DNA of 64,000 nt, from positions 113,856-177,855 of the forward strand of contig JAAUZC010000009.1 of assembly GCA_014804795.1 (NCBI GenBank), given 5' to 3'. The position numbers and the translations under genes were made by a program. Below the pieces are notes generated by a model that searched no databases, was not told the origin of the DNA, and worked only from the letters and a program-made list of their open reading frames with translations. Of this stretch, positions 8,570 to 17,053 are shown in pieces; position 1 is the stretch's first letter; each line of letters starts with the position of its first letter. Source of the stretch: Lachnospiraceae bacterium. GTDB taxonomy: Bacteria; Bacillota; Clostridia; Lachnospirales; Lachnospiraceae.

Positions 8570-10555
8570 TTATTCTTCGTGGAGAGTACGTTCCAGAATG
8601 ACCCTTTTTAAATCCGGCGTCAGTCGGTTGAAATATTCCGAATAACCGCCCACACGAACCACCAGATCCTCATGCTTCTCGGGATGGACCATCGCATCCA
8701 TCAGATCTTCTTTCGATGTAATAGTAATCTGCACCATCGCTCCGCCTTCTTCCATATAGGCCCGCAATAACGCTTTTAACGAATTTTGAGCAAATTTCTT
8801 ATTGATAGACAAATTCAGCGCGTTCATGCCGTAAATACTCTTCTGGTCGATCTTTGCGGCGCTCAGCATCATTGCCGTTGGTCCTTTCGTTGCCTTTCCG
8901 CTGAGGGCTCCGATGGAGTCATTCAAAGCCTCTCCCCTCAGGCGCCCGTCCGGTGTCGGCCCGACTTTCTTTCCCTCTTTCGGATGTCTGTTGTACTGAT
9001 GGGAAGTCGGACAATATTTTCCGCCCCGATAGCACTTTTTATCCTTATACAGGCCATAAAAATATACTGTAAAGTCATGTGCCAGTCTGTCGCATTCTTC
9101 ATCGTCCACTCCGTAATGAGGACATTTTCTGAGCAGTTCATATAAGTGCTTATCCCCCAGATCCATCAGCCGGAACAGTTCATCCGGTGTAAATCTCTGT
9201 CTGTCAAAAACAAGTTCCTTGATCGCCAGTAATGAATCTATCACATTGATCATACCCGTTTCACTGGTAATTGCCGCATTATACCTCGCACCACCGTTGT
9301 TATAGTCCAGACCTTTGTCGATGCAGTCATCTATCGTCAGAGAACGCATCGGATTAGGCAGATATTTTGCGCGCTGTTCATGATTCCGATCAATATCATA
9401 AGTAAACAGATCCACACCTCTTTTCACTTCTTCCAGAAAACCGGTGTAAAAGTCTTCGAAGGTTCCCGCCTCCGGAAGCTGTTTCAGCATATATTGTTCA
9501 AAGAGCATCGCCAGATTGATGTTGCCGTCTATTCCTCCCGCGTTTGTCATACCTGCTATACAAGTCTCCGTACAGCCCACAGGACAATATCGTTTTAAGT
9601 CTTCCGGCGTAATCCCCGGAAAGCCTTCCTTCAGCATCTCCTGAATCATCTCCTCATGATAATAAGAGGGATTTCCACAGCCGCTGTAATTTGCCTCCAA
9701 TGCAAGTTCCCATATTTCATCCGGCATATCCTTTGTCACCCGAAGATTCATCTGCGGCCGGCGCAGTCCCGCCCCCTGCCTGAGACATTCTTTTGTGATC
9801 TCATTATAGTCGGGTCCCAGACAGCAGTTCCACTTGCCATTGTCATTGACATTTTCAAACAACTCCCGTATTTCCCTGGAAATATCCTCTCCCTTATAGT
9901 AAGGTGCCAGACCGGAGTCGATCATTCCTACATTATCGACGCCTTCCAGATACATTACATAATTCCAGCAGACAATCGCCTCATAAACAGTCCGCGCCGG
10001 TTTGAAAGGAACCTGTTTCAGCGCCTGAATCAGCTCCGGGTCCGCTCCTGCTTTTTCCAGCCAGGCAAGCCCTCTGGCATGATAGCTGCGAATTCCTTCC
10101 AGCAGATCTAACAGGCCATCCCGCATATCTTCGTCTTCTATCTTCTTTATCCGTTCTGCATAAGAGTCAAATCCTTCCCTGACGATTCTCTCATAATGGG
10201 GTGTCGAATGCGTATATCCGCTGACCGTGATATAGGGTGCGCTCGGCGTCACCGTAAAATTTGACTTATCCCGCACTTCTTTCATGATTTTTGCCGCTTC
10301 GGGGCTTTTTTCGGAAAGCGCCACATAATAATCCGGATTAAATGTTTTCGCGCACTCCGGATATACCGCATATCCTCCCCGATTGATCTTCCCGCTGGGA
10401 TAAAGCCGCCCGCCTCTGTACTCATCCACCGGACAGTTTTCCAGATAGCGTCTCTGTGCTCTGGAAAACCTGAAAAACAATCCCCTGTCTTCCCTCTCAA
10501 AAAAACCAGCGGCGTATGGTTCATCGATTTTTAAAAATAATTCTTCTTTTTTCAT
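8570..10555 (-). CDS. Glycyl radical enzyme, eliminase type, substrate unknown
   Basis: PFL-fold radical enzyme of 661 residues. The ATG at 10553-10555 was chosen because AAGGAG lies about 8 bases upstream; a longer frame to 10609 overlaps the PTS IIA gene and lacks such a site. The thiyl cysteine is in CPVGCTE (Cys328) with Glu330 in the GCxE arrangement used by dehydratases/lyases rather than the CC pair of true pyruvate formate-lyase. The glycyl radical site is RVGGYSEYF (Gly637) near the C-terminus. It is 100-150 residues shorter than most characterised eliminases. With FSA and a mannose-type PTS beside it, a 1,5-anhydrohexitol-6-phosphate lyase-like role (as proposed for YbiW and PflD) is the best guess. 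Confidence 0.9.
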   Translation of the reverse strand: MKKEELFLKIDEPYAAGFFEREDRGLFFRFSRAQRRYLENCPVDEYRGGRLYPSGKINRGGYAVYPECAKTFNPDYYVALSEKSPEAAKIMKEVRDKSNFTVTPSAPYITVSGYTHSTPHYERIVREGFDSYAERIKKIEDEDMRDGLLDLLEGIRSYHARGLAWLEKAGADPELIQALKQVPFKPARTVYEAIVCWNYVMYLEGVDNVGMIDSGLAPYYKGEDISREIRELFENVNDNGKWNCCLGPDYNEITKECLRQGAGLRRPQMNLRVTKDMPDEIWELALEANYSGCGNPSYYHEEMIQEMLKEGFPGITPEDLKRYCPVGCTETCIAGMTNAGGIDGNINLAMLFEQYMLKQLPEAGTFEDFYTGFLEEVKRGVDLFTYDIDRNHEQRAKYLPNPMRSLTIDDCIDKGLDYNNGGARYNAAITSETGMINVIDSLLAIKELVFDRQRFTPDELFRLMDLGDKHLYELLRKCPHYGVDDEECDRLAHDFTVYFYGLYKDKKCYRGGKYCPTSHQYNRHPKEGKKVGPTPDGRLRGEALNDSIGALSGKATKGPTAMMLSAAKIDQKSIYGMNALNLSINKKFAQNSLKALLRAYMEEGGAMVQITITSKEDLMDAMVHPEKHEDLVVRVGGYSEYFNRLTPDLKRVILERTLHEE

Positions 10556-10577
10556 TAAAAATCTCCTTTTATATTTT

Positions 10578-11018
10578 TCAAATTCCATTGCCTGGTTCCA
10601 TCTCTTCATCGGCAGATTCTTTTACCGCTTCAAAATCAAATTGGACAACACTGTTCTTTGTATTCTCAATAATACCGTTTATCAGTTCCTGCATTTCCAG
10701 ACTGTCTTTCATAAAGCAGGCTTCCAATATCGAAGCCGGATTACCTCCGGCTACGACTTCCGTATCAATACGGCAGGCGGCACATTTTACCGCCTCGTTA
10801 AAAGGAGTTCCCCCCACAATGTCACAGAGAAAAAGGATTTTCTCTCCTCCATAGCATTTCAGCATTTTCTGAAATTCCCCCTGCAGATCTTCAACAGTCA
10901 GATTTTCTGAAAAATCAATATATTCGACTCCCTTTATTTCACCCGCCACCATCCTGACAAAGCCCGATATCCCTGATGCATAACTTCCATGCCCTGAAAT
11001 GATAATTACAGTTCCCAT
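10578..11018 (-). CDS. PTS mannose-family EIIA component
   Basis: Cytoplasmic phosphocarrier of 146 residues that takes phosphate from HPr and passes it to EIIB. The fold signature begins TVIIISGHGSYASG with the phosphorylated histidine at His10; FLCDIVGGTPFN and VVAGGNPASILEA follow, as in EIIA-Man proteins. It is a stand-alone IIA (no fused IIB) and is the last PTS gene before the GRE. An acidic C-terminal tail (ESADEEMEPG) is dispensable-looking. Confidence 0.93.
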   Translation of the reverse strand: MGTVIIISGHGSYASGISGFVRMVAGEIKGVEYIDFSENLTVEDLQGEFQKMLKCYGGEKILFLCDIVGGTPFNEAVKCAACRIDTEVVAGGNPASILEACFMKDSLEMQELINGIIENTKNSVVQFDFEAVKESADEEMEPGNGI

Positions 11019-11047
11019 ATTTTATCCTTTCCGCCCATACGGACTTC

Positions 11048-11845
11048 TTATAAAATTCCAAAAAACGAACAAACGATTGCCAGGAAAAATGTAATCAGTA
11101 TTAAGCACACCGGATTGATTTTTTTGTACTTTAACAGATAAAACATTAATAATGTATATCCCAGAGGAAGGATATTCGGCAGTATATTATCAAAAAAGTC
11201 AGTCTGCAGACTTATCTCATAACCTTCACTCACAGGAATGGATGCAACAACATTGATGCTGACAAAAGAAGCGATCAACCCGCCGATAACCGTAATTCCC
11301 AGTGTTGCTGCCGCTCTTGTGACAAGATTCGACAAATCTTTTATATGGCCTATCGTTTTAGTCCCCAGACTATATCCAAGTCTCGCTAAAGGAATTCGTG
11401 CCAGAAAAATACCCACATAGATCACAAAAAATAAAATGGGACCTAATACGTTTCCCTGTGACGCAAAAGAAGAACAGATACCTGCCACGATCGGTAAAAC
11501 CGTAAACCACAACAGCGCATCGCCTATTCCGGCTAACGGCCCGAACAGTGCAAGTCTCAGATTATTGGGAATATCTCTATCCGTTTTATCTTCTTCTGCC
11601 GCGGCGATCAAACCGGCAAGAAATGCCGCAGCGGTTAAATTAGTGCTCATATAGGCCATATTATCTTCCAAAGCCTCCGCCAGCTTCTCTTCATCATCCT
11701 TATATATCTTTTTCAAACAGGATGACAGAACATATGTCCATCCTATCCCGAGCCCGCGCTCAAATGTAAAACATGCCTGTATCAGCGACGTCCGAAACGC
11801 CAGGCCGTCTATGTCTTTTTTTGTCAAAGTTTTATCATATGCCAT
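11048..11845 (-). CDS. PTS mannose-family EIID component
   Basis: Membrane subunit (265 residues) that with EIIC forms the sugar channel. Starts MAYDKTLTKKDIDGLAFRTS, followed by the EIID signature FERGLGIGWTYVL and NMAYMSTN, then a hydrophobic C-terminal half with several membrane spans. A good Shine-Dalgarno (GGAGGATTACAGTA) precedes the ATG. Its start overlaps the 3' end of the EIIC gene by 11 bp, implying translational coupling. Confidence 0.95.
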   Translation of the reverse strand: MAYDKTLTKKDIDGLAFRTSLIQACFTFERGLGIGWTYVLSSCLKKIYKDDEEKLAEALEDNMAYMSTNLTAAAFLAGLIAAAEEDKTDRDIPNNLRLALFGPLAGIGDALLWFTVLPIVAGICSSFASQGNVLGPILFFVIYVGIFLARIPLARLGYSLGTKTIGHIKDLSNLVTRAAATLGITVIGGLIASFVSINVVASIPVSEGYEISLQTDFFDNILPNILPLGYTLLMFYLLKYKKINPVCLILITFFLAIVCSFFGIL

Positions 11846-12641
11846 TACTGTAATCCTCCTCTACATATTCCAAATTTGCCCTGCCAGAAGCCGGCGCTTT
11901 TATTTTTTTGTACTCCTCAAAAAACTGGTACATTGCAATAGCAGCACCTGCAAGTGCAACCGGCAATAAATTGCCAAACTGAAGGAACGAAGCCAAAAGA
12001 AATCCCAGGATCAGGTACGGTGTATACTCAATCTTAAACTGCATACGAAGAAGTATTGCAAATCCTACCGCCGGCAATATGCCGCCTGCGACTTCAAATC
12101 CGTTTGTCAGCCATCCCGGCATGATATCTACCAAAATTCTCATTGGCTCCTGCGCCATATATGCACAGAGAAATACGATGATTGCATATGTAATTCCTAC
12201 GATCATAACCGTCAGGCATGCCAGTCTTGTATACTTTTTTATTTCTCCCTTTTTGGCATATGCCGTCAATTTGGGAATAAATAAGGAAAAGGAAGAATAG
12301 TAAAATAATATAATATACTGCATGAGAAAACTAAACGGCAATGCCAGCCCCAATGCTCCATTTGCCCCTATCCCCGAAGTATGTGCTATAACCGGAGCCA
12401 TAATCGCTGCCAACACAGGATTTGGCGGCTGCGTACCTCCTACCGGAGTCAGGCCGGCAAAAGACAGTTCTACCAATGCCCCTGTTATCAGGCCGATCCG
12501 CAGATCTCCCAAAATCAAACCGGTTAATGTGCTTACGATAATCGGCCTGAAAATGAACAGGAATTCCAAATACATATCTATTCCCACCACTAAGGCCATA
12601 ATTGATAAAAGTATCGCCTGAACTAATGTAATCTGATTCAT
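11835..12641 (-). CDS. PTS mannose-family EIIC component
   Basis: Integral membrane sugar permease subunit, 268 residues, with hydrophobic spans along most of its length. The family pattern ITGALVELSFAGLTPVGG and QPPNPVLAAI is clear. The C-terminus becomes hydrophilic (EEYKKIKAPASGR). It pairs with EIID encoded directly downstream. Substrate cannot be read from sequence; mannose-family systems carry hexoses, amino sugars and related polyols. Confidence 0.95.
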   Translation of the reverse strand: MNQITLVQAILLSIMALVVGIDMYLEFLFIFRPIIVSTLTGLILGDLRIGLITGALVELSFAGLTPVGGTQPPNPVLAAIMAPVIAHTSGIGANGALGLALPFSFLMQYIILFYYSSFSLFIPKLTAYAKKGEIKKYTRLACLTVMIVGITYAIIVFLCAYMAQEPMRILVDIMPGWLTNGFEVAGGILPAVGFAILLRMQFKIEYTPYLILGFLLASFLQFGNLLPVALAGAAIAMYQFFEEYKKIKAPASGRANLEYVEEDYSNGI

Positions 12642-12653
12642 CTCTCTCCTCCT

Positions 12654-13124
12654 CTAAAACCCCGTAACTTTCTTATCATCCGGTGTATCCTGTGCCCATA
12701 CCTCAATACCCTTTGACGCAATATATCTCAGATCCTCCGTATCTTTCTCATCAAGATATACCTTGGAAGTAAACTGCCGTTTCCCTTCCGAAAAATGCAT
12801 GTTTCCCACATTTACTTTCCTGATCGGAACATTTCCATCTACAAGTTTTCTGATAACTTGCGGCGTTCTTGCCACCAGAAAGATTTTTTGGCTTTCTGCG
12901 GCCCGATCAATGACTGCAATTGTTTTCTCCACCGAAAAAAAACGAATTCCAATCCCCCTGCTGTCCGCTGTCATTGTCATGATCTGTTGCTGCAGCTTAT
13001 CCTCCGCGGCCGCATCATCCACAACAACCAGCAGATTTGCTCCTATCGCAGTTGCCCATATGTTCCCAACCTGTCCGTGTACCAGTCGATTATCAATTCT
13101 GGTCAGTATGATATTCGCTGCCAT
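12654..13124 (-). CDS. PTS mannose/fructose-family EIIB component
   Basis: Cytoplasmic phosphotransfer protein of 156 residues with the active-site histidine in TRIDNRLVHGQVG (about residue 15), which phosphorylates the incoming sugar. The ATG at 13122-13124 has AAAGGAGA four bases upstream; an upstream in-frame extension to 13199 crosses the promoter region and was rejected. It is the first gene of the operon IIB-IIC-IID-IIA-GRE-activase-FSA-nagB-nagA, divergent from the DeoR-type regulator. Confidence 0.94.
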   Translation of the reverse strand: MAANIILTRIDNRLVHGQVGNIWATAIGANLLVVVDDAAAEDKLQQQIMTMTADSRGIGIRFFSVEKTIAVIDRAAESQKIFLVARTPQVIRKLVDGNVPIRKVNVGNMHFSEGKRQFTSKVYLDEKDTEDLRYIASKGIEVWAQDTPDDKKVTGF

Positions 13125-13147
13125 AGTGTCTCCTTTCCCCAAACAAA

Positions 13148-13175
13148 ATAATATTAGTTTTATTCTCGTTGCCAA
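13148..13175 (-). promoter_or_regulatory. Sigma-A-type promoter of the PTS/GRE operon
   Basis: On the minus strand TTGGCA (13175-13170) and TATTAT (13153-13148) are separated by 16 bp, about 24 bp upstream of the EIIB start codon, leaving a short leader with the ribosome site. Assigned by resemblance to the consensus only. Confidence 0.6.
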
Positions 13176-13184
13176 GCGCTTATT

Positions 13185-13223
13185 AACAACATATCCCAAT
13201 TATACATGTTGCGATATGTTGTT
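13185..13223. promoter_or_regulatory. Candidate operator: perfect 11-bp inverted repeat
   Basis: aacaacatatc (13185-13195) and gatatgttgtt (13213-13223) form perfect 11-bp arms with a 17-bp spacer, placing arm centres about 28 bp apart. The site lies just upstream of the operon's -35 and between the divergent genes, where the adjacent DeoR-type regulator would be expected to bind. A related half-site (acatgttgc) is in the spacer. Confidence 0.6.
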
Positions 13224-13348
13224 GTCAATGGTGTTTTGCAATAAATAGCATTTTTTATGATTGCAATTGCTTGCGATTATTTTTTCTTTCATAAGAGGAG
13301 ATTTTGTGATAAGATTAAAAAAACTACGGAAGGATACGGGACACCCAT

Positions 13349-14110
13349 ATGAATAAACAACTGACCGCCGAGCGCAGAAATCAGTTAGCTCAAATATTAC
13401 TTTCTAAAGGCAGCATTAAAGTTGGAGAAATTTCCAGAGAATTCGGTGTTTCCACCGAGACGATCCGAAAAGACATTATCTATCTTGAAAAAGAAGGCAT
13501 TGCCCAAAAAAGTCACGGCGGAGCAACTATCACCACCTCCATGCTCGAACGGCCGGTGGATATGAAAAAAATGGAAAACACTGCCATCAAGACCAGAATC
13601 TCCACGGAAGCCCTATCACATATACCGGAAAACGGCACAGTGATTCTGGATGCCGGCTCCACCAACTATATTCTGGCAACACTTTTGTCATTGAAAACCG
13701 GACTGACTATTTTTACGAATTCTATTCTGGCTCTGGAAGTATTATTAAATTCCGAAAACAAGGTATTTGCTTTCGGCGGCCTGGTAAGATCCAGCAGCCG
13801 TGGTATTATAGGAAAATGGGCAAACGAAGAACTTCGCTCTATCCATGCAGACGTTTCTTTTATCGGAACAGACGGATTTTTGGGTTTGAACGGTCCGGCA
13901 ACCGCTTCTTATGAAGAGGCCGAATTTAAAAAAAATATTATCGATGTCAGCCAGAATTCCTATATCCTTACCGACAGTACCAAATTTCACAGCCGCACGC
14001 TGTTTGAATTTTGTCATTGGAAAGATATTACCTGTTTGATTACCGACGCAGACGCTCCTGCCGACGCGTTAGAAACCATCCGAAAATCCACTGAAATTAT
14101 CACTGTATAA
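13349..14110 (+). CDS. DeoR/GlpR-family transcriptional regulator
   Basis: Sugar-phosphate-responsive repressor, 253 residues. N-terminal helix-turn-helix (VGEISREFGVSTETIRKDI, about residues 25-45) with the family-typical LEKEGIAQKSHGGA, then a DeoR C-terminal effector domain (VILDAGSTNYILA, FAFGGLVRSSSRGI, DVSFIGTDGF, ILTDSTKFHSRTLFEFC). It is divergent from the PTS/GRE operon and probably controls it in response to a phosphorylated intermediate. This is the only plus-strand gene before nfo. Confidence 0.93.
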   Translation: MNKQLTAERRNQLAQILLSKGSIKVGEISREFGVSTETIRKDIIYLEKEGIAQKSHGGATITTSMLERPVDMKKMENTAIKTRISTEALSHIPENGTVILDAGSTNYILATLLSLKTGLTIFTNSILALEVLLNSENKVFAFGGLVRSSSRGIIGKWANEELRSIHADVSFIGTDGFLGLNGPATASYEEAEFKKNIIDVSQNSYILTDSTKFHSRTLFEFCHWKDITCLITDADAPADALETIRKSTEIITV

Positions 14111-14171
14111 AGACAGTACCGCAGCAATCAGAGTATATCTCTCTGACCTCTGAATTTCATGAGATCATCAA

Positions 14172-14207
14172 AAAAGGAACGGGGATCCCAAAATCCCCGT
14201 TCCTTTT
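14172..14207. terminator. Bidirectional terminator
   Basis: A 15-bp perfect stem, aaaaggaacggggat / atccccgttcctttt, with a 6-nt loop lies between the convergent ends of the DeoR regulator (+) and the amylase-family gene (-). A/T ends on both sides let it act in either direction. Confidence 0.9.
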
Positions 14208-14234
14208 ATACTGAAACATATGAATCCTATTTTT

Positions 14235-15557
14235 CTACCGCTCCATCTTCCAAAATGCCGCGCTGTAAGGAGGCAGTTCGCTTCCGCCGCCAAAGTCATG
14301 CATCTTTCCTGTCAGCAGATCTTCCGCCTGACCGCAGCCCGCATCAAAGTGCGCCGTATAGCTTTCCCCGTCCGCATTGATCGCTACAAGCACTCTTTCA
14401 TTTTCAGATTTTCTCTCGAAGATACACTGCTTATTGGTCAGCACTACAGAACGAAACGCGCCGTAATTCAGTGCTTCCGAATTTTTCTTCACTTCCGCCA
14501 TGCGGCTGATCTGCTCTGTCAGTTCATTCCACTGCGGTGCATCAAAGCATGCTCTGAGTGCCGGATCTCCCTCGCTCTTATTCGCTTTTGTCCCCCACTC
14601 GCTTCCATAATATACGCAGGGAATGCCCGGCATGCCAAACACAAGCGCATAGATAAGCGGCAGATGCCGCTCATTTGTCAAAATGCTTGCCACCCGTGTC
14701 ACATCATGGTTATCCACAAAAGAGAGCATATGTTTTCCCTTATATAAAGTCCAGTTCTCCGGTCCAAACTGCCGCATCAGGGAATGATTGATCTCAAACA
14801 TATTCATGCTGTTAAAGCTGGAGTACAGTCCTTTATAACATTCATAATTCGTTGCGGAATGCAGCATCCCGTCATTGACCATCTGGTTGTAATCTCCATG
14901 CAGCATTTCACCAAGCAGATAAAAGTCCTGTTTTTTATTGTCGCAAAACTGTCTGAGTCTTCTCACAAAATTATGATTGAGACAGTAAGCCACGTCTAAC
15001 CGCAGGCCGTCAATATCAAACGCATCAATCCAGTAACTTACCGCATCAAAAATATGCTGAATCACCTCTTCGTTCTGCAGATTCAGTTTTACAAGATCAT
15101 AATTGCCTTCCCAGCCCTCATACCAGAGTCCGTCATTATAATGGGAATTTCCTCCCAGATTGATATGAAACCAATGCAGATACGGCGAATGCTCCCTGTT
15201 CTTTAACACATCCTGAAACGCGAAGAAGCCTCTGCCCACATGATTGAACACACCATCCAACACTACCCTGATATCTGCCTCATGAAGCTTTTTGCAGATT
15301 TCTATAAAATCCTCGTTTGTTCCGAGACGCCTATCGATCATCCTGTAATCTCTGGTGTTGTAACCGTGGGTGTCCGACTCAAAGACCGGCGAAAAATAGA
15401 TTGCATTCGCACCCAGCTTTTTGATGTGGGGGATCCAGTCTTCTACCTTCTTAATCCTGCCTGTCAGTATGCCGTCGTTTTCAAACGGGGCTCCGCAAAA
15501 TCCCAACGGATAAATCTGATAAAAAACACTTTCATTGTACCATTTTCTGTTTTCCAT
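14235..15557 (-). CDS. GH13 alpha-amylase-family enzyme, cytoplasmic
   Basis: Glycoside hydrolase of 440 residues acting on alpha-glucans or maltodextrins; no signal peptide. The GH13 conserved regions are present: VVLDGVFNHVG (region I), GLRLDVAYC with the Asp nucleophile (region II), LLGEM with the acid/base Glu (region III) and SFVDNHD (region IV). YFSPVFESDTHGYNTRDYR resembles the neopullulanase/cyclomaltodextrinase group, but the usual N-terminal accessory domain is absent. Monocistronic; a repeat hairpin lies 28 bp upstream of the start. Confidence 0.92.
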   Translation of the reverse strand: MENRKWYNESVFYQIYPLGFCGAPFENDGILTGRIKKVEDWIPHIKKLGANAIYFSPVFESDTHGYNTRDYRMIDRRLGTNEDFIEICKKLHEADIRVVLDGVFNHVGRGFFAFQDVLKNREHSPYLHWFHINLGGNSHYNDGLWYEGWEGNYDLVKLNLQNEEVIQHIFDAVSYWIDAFDIDGLRLDVAYCLNHNFVRRLRQFCDNKKQDFYLLGEMLHGDYNQMVNDGMLHSATNYECYKGLYSSFNSMNMFEINHSLMRQFGPENWTLYKGKHMLSFVDNHDVTRVASILTNERHLPLIYALVFGMPGIPCVYYGSEWGTKANKSEGDPALRACFDAPQWNELTEQISRMAEVKKNSEALNYGAFRSVVLTNKQCIFERKSENERVLVAINADGESYTAHFDAGCGQAEDLLTGKMHDFGGGSELPPYSAAFWKMER

Positions 15558-15584
15558 AGTGTTCCTCTTTTCTTTTTTACTTCA

Positions 15585-15615
15585 CAGTGCTCATTCGGAA
15601 AACCTGCGGTTTTCC
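15585..15615. repeat. Dispersed hairpin repeat, copy 1
   Basis: cagtgctcattcg leads into an 8-bp hairpin (ggaaaacc-tgc-ggttttcc plus flanking). A second copy occurs at 19633-19663 with 24 of 31 identical bases and two compensatory base-pair changes in the stem. Both copies lie upstream of minus-strand start codons. Confidence 0.6.
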
Positions 15616-15792
15616 TCCCGTGGACATTTTACCACATAGTTTCCGGTTTCGTCCATGTAATATTTCTATATATTTTATATTAACAAAACGATTGTTTTTT
15701 TATCAGGCGCAAAAAGTCCTGTATTTCTCTTTCTTGTGTTTACATAACTATTATGCACACTTTATTGACCAATTCAGTTTTTATTTTAAGAG

Positions 15793-15875
15793 TAATCCAC
15801 ATTTTCCACATGCATTTTATGAAATCCCCGTCATTTTCGTCGTAAAATGCCCACTTTTCCACATGTTTATCCACA
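15793..15875 (+). other. Cluster of DnaA-box-like sequences
   Basis: Four co-oriented 9-mers: TAATCCACA (15793-15801), TTTTCCACA (15802-15810), TTTTCCACA (15855-15863) and the perfect consensus TTATCCACA (15867-15875), in two tight pairs about 53 bp apart. No dnaA, dnaN or other origin gene is near, so a DnaA-binding or titration cluster is more likely than oriC. Confidence 0.45.
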
Positions 15876-16169
15876 TATACACATCTGTCAGTTTCTATTT
15901 TACAAAAAATCACTCATGTCTTTTTCTAAAAATCAAGTCCTTTTTTCCATTTTTTATTATGACTTTTCTTTTCCGGCAAGAGAATTTTTCTCATGATTTC
16001 AGAATACTTTCCGCTTTACTCTGGTACATTTTTATAAGGTATGATACAATATGTTGTGGTTATAAGTTATTGACTGCTACAGTACTGCCAGTTTATTTTT
16101 AGTTGTTTCATTTATTTTTTTAATGCATTTTCAGTATACTATTTTTTAGAGAAGAAAGGATGATCACAT

Positions 16170-17033
16170 ATGTTTTTAATAGGTTCCCATGTAGGGATGA
16201 GTGGAAAAGAAATGTTTTTAGGTTCCGTAAAAGAAGCGTTATCTTATGATGCCAATACATTTATGGTTTACACGGGCGCACCGCAAAACACCAGACGAAA
16301 GGATCTCTCAGAGCTGAAAATTCCTGAAGCAAAAGCGTTGATGAAAGAATCAGGCATAGAGCAGTTTATAGTACATGCCCCCTATATCATCAATCTCGGC
16401 AATGCCGTCAATCCGTCCACCTATGAACTTGCCGTATCTTTTCTGGAAAAAGAAATCACACGAAGCGCGGGTATGGGAAGCCGGATTCTCGTGCTGCACC
16501 CTGGTTCTCATGTAGGCGAGGGTGCGCAGATCGGTATCAAAAAGATCGTGGAGGGCTTAAATCAGATTCTGAGCGCTGATACACCGGTCTATATCGCCCT
16601 TGAGACAATGGCCGGAAAAGGCTCAGAGATCGGAAGCCGTTTTGAAGAGCTGGCAGAAATCTATGATAAAACCGTACACTCTGAAAAGCTCAGAGTATGC
16701 ATGGACACCTGCCATATGCATGACGCAGGATATGATGTGACGCACGACTTTGACGGTATTTTAACTGCCTTTGACAAGCTGCTTGGTATTTCTCAGATTG
16801 CCGCCGTCCATCTCAATGACAGTAAGAATCCGCAGGGAGCTCATAAGGACAGGCATGCCAATCTGGGGGATGGCTGCATCGGCTTTGAGGCGCTCTCCTA
16901 TGTTGCCCACCATCCGGCTCTTGAGACGGTTCCCAAGATTTTGGAGACGCCCTATCTTCCGTCTCCGGAAGATCCTAAGAAAAAAGTGCCGCCCTATAAG
17001 GAAGAGATTCAGAGATTACGTGAAAAAGTATAA
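16170..17033 (+). CDS. nfo: Endonuclease IV (deoxyribonuclease IV)
   Basis: Apurinic/apyrimidinic endonuclease of base-excision repair with a three-zinc TIM-barrel active site; 287 residues, normal length. Family features: GSHVGMSG at the N-terminus, [84 protein letters not shown] lies upstream of the ATG. Stands alone on the plus strand, ending 20 bp before the convergent helicase gene. Confidence 0.97.
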   Translation: MFLIGSHVGMSGKEMFLGSVKEALSYDANTFMVYTGAPQNTRRKDLSELKIPEAKALMKESGIEQFIVHAPYIINLGNAVNPSTYELAVSFLEKEITRSAGMGSRILVLHPGSHVGEGAQIGIKKIVEGLNQILSADTPVYIALETMAGKGSEIGSRFEELAEIYDKTVHSEKLRVCMDTCHMHDAGYDVTHDFDGILTAFDKLLGISQIAAVHLNDSKNPQGAHKDRHANLGDGCIGFEALSYVAHHPALETVPKILETPYLPSPEDPKKKVPPYKEEIQRLREKV

Positions 17034-17053
17034 TTCCGGGTGACAGATTTGCC

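Larger units (their letters stand above)
15558..16169. other. Intergenic region, AT-rich, repeat- and DnaA-box-bearing
   Basis: 612 bp between the divergent amylase-family gene and nfo. It contains a hairpin repeat (15585-15615), a cluster of DnaA-box-like 9-mers (15793-15875) and a possible promoter for nfo (TTGACT at 16070-16075, 18 bp, TATTTT at 16094-16099). No convincing coding region was seen; the open frames here have the composition of AT-rich non-coding DNA. Confidence 0.6.

Noticed and set aside
15585..15875. Chromosomal origin of replication
   Set aside because: DnaA-box-like sequences occur but no dnaA, dnaN, rpmH or similar origin neighbours are present.
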